Shown one piece after another: positions 1 through 5,061 of a stretch of DNA of 7,219 nucleotides (position 1 is its first letter; every line of letters starts with the position of its first letter). The DNA lies in assembly GCA_947450745.1 (NCBI GenBank), contig CANFYD010000185.1:1-7219 (forward strand). Direction: 5' to 3'. A model generated the notes under the pieces. That model was not told the origin of the DNA. It did no database searches and saw nothing but the letters and a program-made list of their open reading frames with translations. The position numbers and the translations under genes were made by a program. The DNA comes from Burkholderiales bacterium. GTDB lineage: Bacteria > Pseudomonadota > Gammaproteobacteria > Burkholderiales > Burkholderiaceae_C.

Positions 1-408
1 AACGAACGCCTCGACGTGGCTGCGCCCGGCGTTCAGGACCCGCACGAGCTGGCCCATGCCAACGACATCCGCCGCCGCTTTGGCAACCGGGAAGTCACCA
101 CTGGGCAGATCGTCGCGTTCGGCCTGACCGGCGGCTTGATCCCATGCCCGGCCTCGATCACCGTGCTGCTGCTGTGCTTGCAGTTGAAGAAAGTTGCGCT
201 CGGTGCCACGCTGGTGCTGAGCTTCAGCGTCGGGCTGGCGCTGACGATGGTGGCCTCCGGTGTGCTGGCGGCGCTGAGCTTGAAGCATGCCTCCAAACGC
301 TGGAGCGGCTTTGGCGAATTTGCCCGCCGTGCGCCGTATTTTTCGGGTCTGTTGATTCTGGGGGTCGGGCTTTATATTGCCTACGGCAGCCTGATGAAGC
401 TCCTTTGA
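1..408 (+). CDS. rcnA: Nickel/cobalt efflux transporter RcnA, C-terminal part (5' truncated by window edge)
   Basis: The reading frame is open from the first base and ends with TGA at 406-408, giving 135 C-terminal residues. They resemble the end of E. coli RcnA as I know it: a HANDIRRRF stretch at window residues 19-27, GLTGGLIPCP at 41-50, then a hydrophobic helix, a long membrane segment (about 60-90), KRWSGF, RRAPYFSG and a last hydrophobic helix. RcnA is an inner-membrane exporter that pumps Ni2+ and Co2+ out of the cytoplasm. The N-terminal half, the start codon and the His-rich cytoplasmic loop lie outside the window, so metal preference cannot be judged. In many bacteria the gene is controlled by the metal-sensing repressor RcnR, but its promoter would be off the left edge. 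The next gene starts 60 bases downstream, with no clear terminator between them. Confidence 0.93.
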   Translation, partial: NERLDVAAPGVQDPHELAHANDIRRRFGNREVTTGQIVAFGLTGGLIPCPASITVLLLCLQLKKVALGATLVLSFSVGLALTMVASGVLAALSLKHASKRWSGFGEFARRAPYFSGLLILGVGLYIAYGSLMKLL

Positions 409-455
409 CCGTTGGCGCTGGCTTCACAATCAGCGTGGCCTACTGTTTTTCACAC

Positions 456-461
456 AAGGAG
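456..461 (+). promoter_or_regulatory. Shine-Dalgarno site that decides a TTG start
   Basis: AAGGAG at 456-461 is a strong ribosome binding site, 7 bases before TTG at 469. It makes TTG 469 the best start for the MaoC-Pta gene. The upstream TTG at 412, GTG at 481 and ATG at 493 are less well placed. Confidence 0.7.
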
Positions 462-468
462 TTGCGCT

Positions 469-1896
469 TTGAATGCCACCGTGCCCCGGGAAATGATTGA
501 AAACCACACCTTCGACGAGATCGAGATCGGCGACACGGCGCAGCTGACGCGCACCTTGCTGGCCGAAGACATCCAGTTGTTTGCCGCCATGTCGGGGGAT
601 GTGAACCCCACCCATGTGGATGCCGAGTACGCCAACAGCAGCCAGTTCCACGGCCTGATTGCCCACGGCATGTGGGGGGCGGCGCTGATCTCCACCGTGC
701 TGGGCACCGAATATCCGGGGCCGGGTGCCATCTACCTGAGCCAGAACCTGCGCTTTTTGCGGCCTGTGCATATCGGCGACACGCTCGATGTGCGCGTCAC
801 CGTCAGCGCCAAGGAGGTCAACACCCATCAGGTGGTGCTGGCCTGCCACTGCACCAATCAGCATGGCGACGACGTCATCACCGGCAGCGCGGTGGTGCTG
901 GCTCCGGCCGAGAAGATTCGCCGCCCGCGCTTGGCCCCGATGCAAGTCCGTTTGTCCGACCGGACCCGCCGCTACCGCCAACTGCTGGCCTTGACCGAGG
1001 GGCTGGCGGCCATTCCTGTGGCCGTGGTTCACCCCTGCAGCGAGGAGGCCTTGCGCGGCGCGATCGAGGCGGCCGAGATGGGCTTGATCCAGCCGATTCT
1101 GGTCGGCCCTGAGGACAAGATCCGTGCGGTGGCGGCGCAGGCGCAGATCGACCTGACCGGCTACCGCATTGCGCCCGCCGCCCACAGCCACGCGGCCGCT
1201 GCGCTGGCGGTGACGATGGCGCGCAATGGCGAGGTGCAGGCGCTGATGAAGGGCAGCTTGCACACCGATGAGTTGATGACCGAGGTGGTGAAGACGGACG
1301 GCGGCCTGCGCACCGAGCGGCGCGTCAGCCACATCTTTGTGCTCGATGTGCCCAGTTACCCGAAGCCGCTGCTGATCAGCGACGCCGCCATCAACTTCGA
1401 GCCCGACCTTGATGCCAAGCGCGACATCGTCCGCAACGCCATCGACCTGGCGCACGCGCTGGGCATCGTGCAGCCGCTGGTGGCTATTCTTGCGGCGGTG
1501 GAAACCGTCAACCCGCGCATGCGCTCGACGCTGGACGCGGCCGCGCTGTGCAAGATGGCCGAGCGCGGGCAGATCACCGGGGCCATTCTGGACGGCCCGC
1601 TCGCTTTCGACAACGCCATTTCGGCCCAGGCCGCGCTCGACAAAGGCATCATCTCGCCGGTGGCCGGGCGTGCCGACATCCTGATCGCTCCCGACCTGGA
1701 GGCCGGCAACATGATGGCCAAGCAGTTGCAATATCTGGCCGATGCGCAAGCCGCCGGCTTGGTGATGGGGGCCCGCGTGCCCATCATCCTGACCAGTCGA
1801 GCCGACGGTGCGGCGGCCCGCGTCGCCTCTTGTGCGCTGGCGCTGCTGGTGGTGGCGTCGCGCTCGGTATCCGCCGTCGGCAAGGCTATCGCCTAG
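469..1896 (+). CDS. pta: Bifunctional enoyl-CoA hydratase (MaoC) / phosphate acetyl- or butyryltransferase
   Basis: This 475-residue protein has two domains. Residues about 10-145 are a MaoC/hot-dog hydratase with the (R)-hydratase motif SGDVNPTH (42-49), where D44 and H49 are the expected catalytic pair, followed by AHGMWG. Residues about 175-470 are a Pta/Ptb phosphate acyltransferase, with MKGSLHTDELM (260-270), DGPLAFDNAIS (375-385) and an SVSAVGKA end. The hydratase half should hydrate trans-2-enoyl-CoA. The transferase half exchanges CoA for phosphate on an acyl-CoA, giving an acyl-phosphate in the cytoplasm. This architecture is a known proteobacterial family, and the length fits it. 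The start is TTG 469, chosen for the AAGGAG seven bases upstream; ATG 493 is the alternative. The acetate kinase gene begins 10 bases after the stop, so the two very likely act in sequence. The true acyl group (acetyl, butyryl or a hydroxyacyl) cannot be read from sequence. Confidence 0.92.
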   Translation: MNATVPREMIENHTFDEIEIGDTAQLTRTLLAEDIQLFAAMSGDVNPTHVDAEYANSSQFHGLIAHGMWGAALISTVLGTEYPGPGAIYLSQNLRFLRPVHIGDTLDVRVTVSAKEVNTHQVVLACHCTNQHGDDVITGSAVVLAPAEKIRRPRLAPMQVRLSDRTRRYRQLLALTEGLAAIPVAVVHPCSEEALRGAIEAAEMGLIQPILVGPEDKIRAVAAQAQIDLTGYRIAPAAHSHAAAALAVTMARNGEVQALMKGSLHTDELMTEVVKTDGGLRTERRVSHIFVLDVPSYPKPLLISDAAINFEPDLDAKRDIVRNAIDLAHALGIVQPLVAILAAVETVNPRMRSTLDAAALCKMAERGQITGAILDGPLAFDNAISAQAALDKGIISPVAGRADILIAPDLEAGNMMAKQLQYLADAQAAGLVMGARVPIILTSRADGAAARVASCALALLVVASRSVSAVGKAIA

Positions 1897-1906
1897 ATTC
1901 GATCAA

Positions 1907-3139
1907 ATGGACGCCGTTCTCGTCATCAATGCCGGTTCGTCCAGCATCAAGTTCGCGGTTTACAGCGTCGCCGGCTTTCCGCAGCCGCAGGCCTTGATAG
2001 CGCGCGGCCATGTCGCGCAGGTCGGTGATCAGCTGGAGTTGCTGGTCAAGCTCAGCGCGGCGGCTATGGCTGCTGTGGCGGCTGGCGGCAAGCCGACTGA
2101 GCGTTCGCAGTCGCCGCTGGAGCACGGCCTGTTCAACCACGACACCGCGATGGCGCGCATGTTCGCTTGGCTGGACGCCCATCAGGCCGGCCTGCGGCTG
2201 GTGGCCGTCGGGCACCGGGTGGTGCATGGCGGCAGTCAGTATTCGGCCGCCGTGCGGGTCAACGCTGAGGTGCTGCGCGACCTGACGGCGCTGATCCCGC
2301 TGGCCCCGCTGCATCAGCCGCACAACCTGCAAGCGATACGCGCCGTCAGCCAGCGCTGGCCGGACGTCCCCCAAGTCGCCTGTTTTGACACCGCCTTCCA
2401 CGCCCATCAAGCGCCGGTGGCCCAGGCTTATGCGCTGCCGCGCGAGCTCAGCGCTGCCGGCGTGCGGCGCTACGGCTTCCACGGCCTGTCCTACGAATAC
2501 ATTGCCGGCCAGTTGCCGCGCGTGCTGGGGGGCGCCAGCCAGGGCCGGGTGATCGTGGCCCACCTCGGCAACGGGGCCAGCCTGTGCGCGATCAAGGCGG
2601 GCAGAAGCGTCGCCTCGACGATGGGCTTTTCGGCGCTGGACGGCTTGATGATGGGCAGCCGTTGCGGCGCGCTGGACCCCGGCGTGGTGCTTTATTTGCT
2701 GCAGGAAATGCACCTGACTGCAGCCGAGGTCAGCGACTTGCTCTACCGCCGCTCCGGCCTGTTGGGCGTGTCCGGCATCAGCAGCGACATGCAAGTCTTG
2801 CTCGACAGCCCCGAGCCTCACGCGGCCGAAGCGGTCGCCCTGTTCGTGCATCGCATCGTGGTCGAAATCGGCGCGCTGGCGGCCGCGCTGGGCGGCTTGG
2901 ATGCGCTCGTCTTCAGCGCCGGCATCGGCGAGCATGCCGCGCCGATCCGCGCGCGGGTCTGCGAGGGCTGCGCCTGGTTGGGCGTGGTGCTGGACGACGC
3001 CGCCAACCAGCGGGCCGACACTCTTATCCATGCACCGTCCAGCCGCGTGCAAGTGGCCGTGCTGCCCACCGACGAAGAGCAAATGATTGCCGCCCACACG
3101 CTGCGCGATGTCGGCCTGGGCGACGGGTTCGCTGGATAA
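1907..3139 (+). CDS. ackA: Acetate/butyrate kinase (AckA family)
   Basis: This 410-residue ASKHA-fold kinase makes ATP and a free carboxylate from an acyl-phosphate, or the reverse. Family landmarks appear in order: VINAGSSSIKF (6-16, with N8, S11, S13 and K15), GHRVVHGG (102-109, R104), PLHQPHN (134-140, H136), FDTAFH (160-165, D161, the catalytic aspartate), YGFHG (189-193, H192), HLGNGAS (219-225, N222), GSRCGALDPG (250-259, R252), FSAGIGEH (336-343) and PTDEE (387-391). These match the active-site residues known from the Methanosarcina enzyme. The common GTRSGD(I/L)DP loop reads GSRCGALDP here, with Ala replacing the usual Asp. ATG 1907 gives the standard MDAVLVINAGSS beginning; the frame is open further upstream but would overlap the previous gene. 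No good Shine-Dalgarno site precedes it, which suggests translational coupling to the upstream acyltransferase, whose stop is 10 bases away. Confidence 0.95.
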   Translation: MDAVLVINAGSSSIKFAVYSVAGFPQPQALIARGHVAQVGDQLELLVKLSAAAMAAVAAGGKPTERSQSPLEHGLFNHDTAMARMFAWLDAHQAGLRLVAVGHRVVHGGSQYSAAVRVNAEVLRDLTALIPLAPLHQPHNLQAIRAVSQRWPDVPQVACFDTAFHAHQAPVAQAYALPRELSAAGVRRYGFHGLSYEYIAGQLPRVLGGASQGRVIVAHLGNGASLCAIKAGRSVASTMGFSALDGLMMGSRCGALDPGVVLYLLQEMHLTAAEVSDLLYRRSGLLGVSGISSDMQVLLDSPEPHAAEAVALFVHRIVVEIGALAAALGGLDALVFSAGIGEHAAPIRARVCEGCAWLGVVLDDAANQRADTLIHAPSSRVQVAVLPTDEEQMIAAHTLRDVGLGDGFAG

Positions 3140-3157
3140 ACGGATAACGGGAGTTCG

Positions 3158-3177
3158 GGCCCGGCTGGCACCGGGCC
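3158..3177 (+). terminator. GC-rich stem-loop after the acetate kinase gene, possible terminator
   Basis: GGCCCGG (3158-3164) and CCGGGCC (3171-3177) form a perfect 7-bp stem with a 6-base loop, 18 bases after the kinase stop codon. No T-run follows, so it is not a standard intrinsic terminator. It could be a weak terminator or a 3'-end RNA stabiliser. The position between two transcription units is the main argument for it. Confidence 0.4.
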
Positions 3178-3206
3178 AGGCCACCACCCCTAGCGCTTCC
3201 ACCGTG

Positions 3207-3236
3207 TTGACGCCCTGTTGTATTGGCACCTATAGT
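3207..3236 (+). promoter_or_regulatory. Sigma70-like promoter
   Basis: TTGACG (3207-3212) and TATAGT (3231-3236) each match the sigma70 -35 and -10 consensus at five of six positions and are 18 bases apart. The site lies in the intergenic region after the kinase gene and points toward the hypothetical protein, SDR and hydrolase-monooxygenase genes. Transcription would start near 3243. The -10 box lies inside an inverted repeat, so the promoter is probably switched by a repressor. Confidence 0.6.
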
Positions 3237-3245
3237 GTCAATACA
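3219..3245. promoter_or_regulatory. 27-base inverted repeat overlapping the -10 box, probable operator
   Basis: The left arm TGTATTGGCAC (3219-3229) and right arm GTGTCAATACA (3235-3245) are reverse complements at 10 of 11 positions; the exception is a G-T pair. They are separated by CTATA. The repeat covers the -10 hexamer and the expected transcription start, the usual place for a dimeric repressor to block initiation. Arm length and symmetry suit a TetR-, MarR- or GntR-type regulator, but no regulator gene is in the window and I do not recognise the site as belonging to a named protein. Confidence 0.62.
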
Positions 3246-3256
3246 TGGGGGTGCGT

Positions 3257-3383
3257 ATGAGCAGATTGATCCAGCGGGTGGCGCGACCGATTCGTGCTGC
3301 TGATTCTTGGTGCGGCGTTTGCGGTGGCGCTTGCGGTGCCCTCACGCGGCGCTGTCAACCCGGCCACAGGTCGTTCGAGCTAG
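3257..3383 (+). pseudogene. Frameshifted remnant of a small membrane or signal-peptide-bearing gene
   Basis: ATG 3257 begins a frame reading MSRLIQRVARP. At about 3286-3291 the protein-like signal moves to another frame, which reads FVLLILGAAFAVALAVPSRG, then AVNPATGRSS, and stops at TAG 3381-3383. Removing one base near 3287 would join the parts into a peptide of about 41 residues: a basic N-terminus, a hydrophobic core and a short polar tail, like a signal peptide or single membrane anchor. Without that change neither frame makes a convincing protein: the unshifted frame reads on to about 3430 as unrelated, Cys/Arg-rich residues. The ORF sits directly after the promoter-operator, where the first gene of an operon is expected. 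It could be a decayed gene, the stub of a lost longer gene, or a sequencing error. There is no family assignment. Confidence 0.35.
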
Positions 3384-3429
3384 AACCCGCAAGCATCCCT
3401 CGGACCCCGTCGAAAGCGGGCACTGCGTG

Positions 3430-4071
3430 ATGGTCGGCGCGTGGTGGGTGTGGCTGGTCGCGGCGGGGCTTTATGCGTTGTTCCGCTGCGGGTACGACAA
3501 CTGGCGCGGGCCGCTGACCCCGGCCGAGATCGATGCCTTCATGGCCGAGGCGGCGCACACCCGACTCAACGATCACAGCGACCCGGCCGTGGTGCGGGCT
3601 TTTCTGGAGGCCGACGACGGTAAAGAGTTCGTGATGAGCAACCTGGTGCGCGTCCATCCTGGCGAAGTGGCGCATCCGCTCACCGGTGTGCCCACGCCGG
3701 GGATGCTGTTGTTGCAGGCCTACGCCCGGCGCTTCGTGAGCCTCTTGCTACGCCATGGCGGTCACCCGCTGATAGCGATGCGCAAGGTGGGCGGCTATGT
3801 CGACGCTTGGAACACCGCGCCCGACCCCGGCTGGCATGTCGTCAGCGCCATGCGTTACCGCAGCCGACGCGACCTGATGGCGTTGGCGCTCAACCCGGCG
3901 CTGCGCGAGGTGCATTTGCTCAAGACCGCCAGCACGGAGGCAACTTTCAGCTTTCCGGCCCAGGTGATGTTCAGCTTTGCCCTGCGTCCCAGGGTCTGGG
4001 TAGCGCTGCTGCTGGCCCTGATGGCGGCGTTGCTGCATCTGGCCAGCCTGTTGCTGCTGCTCGCCCGGTAG
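3430..4071 (+). CDS. Hypothetical protein with a hydrophobic segment at each end
   Basis: From ATG 3430 the protein has 213 residues. I do not recognise a named family. Residues 4-18 are hydrophobic (WWVWLVAAGLYALF), and residues about 190-212 form a strongly hydrophobic, Leu/Ala-rich C-terminal helix, so both ends are probably in the inner membrane. The soluble middle (about 25-185) contains FVMSNLVRV (67-75), LLQAYARRFVSLLLRHGGHPL (94-114), VSAMRYRSRRDLMALALNP (138-156) and a final TFSFPAQVMF. The pattern of strand, helix and 'RYRSRRDLMALALNP' loosely recalls the small ferredoxin-like alpha/beta proteins of the DUF1330 type; this is only a resemblance. GTG 3427 is an alternative start. The frame is open back to 3307, but that extension is Arg-rich and unlike protein. 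The gene lies between the promoter and the SDR gene and probably shares their transcript. Confidence 0.75.
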   Translation: MVGAWWVWLVAAGLYALFRCGYDNWRGPLTPAEIDAFMAEAAHTRLNDHSDPAVVRAFLEADDGKEFVMSNLVRVHPGEVAHPLTGVPTPGMLLLQAYARRFVSLLLRHGGHPLIAMRKVGGYVDAWNTAPDPGWHVVSAMRYRSRRDLMALALNPALREVHLLKTASTEATFSFPAQVMFSFALRPRVWVALLLALMAALLHLASLLLLLAR

Positions 4072-4166
4072 TCGAAAGTCGAAAGTGGCGACGCGGCGTA
4101 GCTGCTGTCAGTCACCGGCCATTCCCCACCGGCAGCGACGTATCGTAATTATTGATTGGAGCCTGC

Positions 4167-5012
4167 ATGAGCATCCCGACAAGCTTGGACCCGCAGGGCG
4201 GCGTCGCCGTCATCACCGGTGCGGCGGGGGGCATCGGCGCGGCGCTGGCGCTGCAACTGGCAGCGCGCGGTTGCCATTTGGCGCTGGCGGACGTGAACGC
4301 AGCCGGCTTGGGCGAGGTGGCCGCGCAAGCCGCTGCCCTGGGCGTCACGGTCAGCACGCAGGTGCTGGACATGGCGCAGCCCGAGGCCGCCGCCGCCATG
4401 CTTGCCGACGTACAGGCCCGCCACGGCCGGGCGACCATTTTGGTCAACAACGCAGGCGTTGCAGTGGGCGGTACGTTCGAACAAGTCGCGGCCGACGACT
4501 TCGATTGGTTGATGAGCATCAACTTCGGCGCGGTGGTGCGGCTCACGCGAGCCTTTTTGCCCTTGCTGGGGCAAGCGCCGGCCGCGCAGATCGTCAATAT
4601 CTCCAGCATCTTCGGCATCATTGCGCCGCCGGGCCAAACGGCATATTGCGCGGCCAAGTTTGCGGTACGCGGTTTCTCGGAATCGCTGCGGCATGAGTTG
4701 GAGGCCGGCGCGTCAAGCGTGCGCATGACGCTGGTACACCCAGGCGGCGTGCGCACCGGCATTGCGGCCAACGCCCGGTTGCCGGTGGGCGGCTCAGCGG
4801 CCGAAATCAAGCTGCACCAGGACAATTGGCGGCGTGCGCTGCGCTTGTCGCCCGAGGCGGCGGCCGCGCGCATCTTGCTCGGCATCGAGCGGCGCGAAGC
4901 GCGCGTGCTGGTGGGCAACGACGCCGTGGCCGCCGCCTGGGTACAGCGCCTGTTCCCGGTGGCGTACTGGCGCTGGGTGGCACGCTCGATGGCACGGCAG
5001 TCGGCCCGCTAG
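4167..5012 (+). CDS. Short-chain dehydrogenase/reductase, SadH-like
   Basis: This 281-residue protein is a classical SDR of the Rossmann fold. The cofactor motif TGAAGGIG is at 17-24, the NNAG motif at 94-97, the structural Asn at N119, and the catalytic residues at S147, Y160 and K164 (YCAAK), followed by PGGVRT at 192-197. D42 at the end of the second strand (ALADVN) favours NAD(H) over NADP(H) by the usual SDR rule. It should interconvert an alcohol and a ketone or aldehyde. The YCAAKFAVRGFSESLRHEL stretch and the C-terminal region resemble SDRs found beside flavin monooxygenases and lipases, such as mycobacterial SadH. ATG 4167 is supported by TGGAG at 4157-4161, five bases upstream; TTG 4152 is less likely. 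The upstream gap from 4072 has an AT-rich patch (about 4140-4158) but no clear promoter. The fused hydrolase-monooxygenase starts 49 bases downstream, suggesting that this enzyme supplies its ketone substrate. Confidence 0.93.
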   Translation: MSIPTSLDPQGGVAVITGAAGGIGAALALQLAARGCHLALADVNAAGLGEVAAQAAALGVTVSTQVLDMAQPEAAAAMLADVQARHGRATILVNNAGVAVGGTFEQVAADDFDWLMSINFGAVVRLTRAFLPLLGQAPAAQIVNISSIFGIIAPPGQTAYCAAKFAVRGFSESLRHELEAGASSVRMTLVHPGGVRTGIAANARLPVGGSAAEIKLHQDNWRRALRLSPEAAAARILLGIERREARVLVGNDAVAAAWVQRLFPVAYWRWVARSMARQSAR

Positions 5013-5061
5013 TCCAGATAGTCCACCCATACCCGTTGAATTTCTAGAACTGGACAAACCG

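Noticed and set aside
409..468. Search for a separate promoter before the MaoC-Pta gene
   Set aside because: No -35/-10 pair with acceptable spacing could be found in this short gap; the only supported element is the ribosome binding site.
430..1749. Long minus-strand open frame opposite the MaoC-Pta gene
   Set aside because: The His/Arg/Gln-rich translation has no recognisable domain; it mirrors the codon bias of the real gene.
1886..3229. Long minus-strand open frame opposite the acetate kinase gene
   Set aside because: It has the same antisense composition, no family motifs, and extends across the kinase, which is certain.
3307..3429. Extended N-terminus for the hypothetical protein, starting at TTG 3307
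   Set aside because: The added residues are Arg-rich and low in protein character. In the same bases a different frame encodes a clear hydrophobic leader. ATG 3430 directly precedes the hydrophobic N-terminal segment.
4070..4086. Tandem 7-base repeat AGTCGAA x2 plus AGT after the hypothetical gene
   Set aside because: It has only two copies; too short to support a function or a mobile-element footprint.
5012..5055. Inverted repeat GTCCAG / CTGGAC between the SDR gene and the fused gene
   Set aside because: The 6-bp arms with a 32-base loop are easily explained by chance; no T-run follows and it does not fit a terminator or operator.
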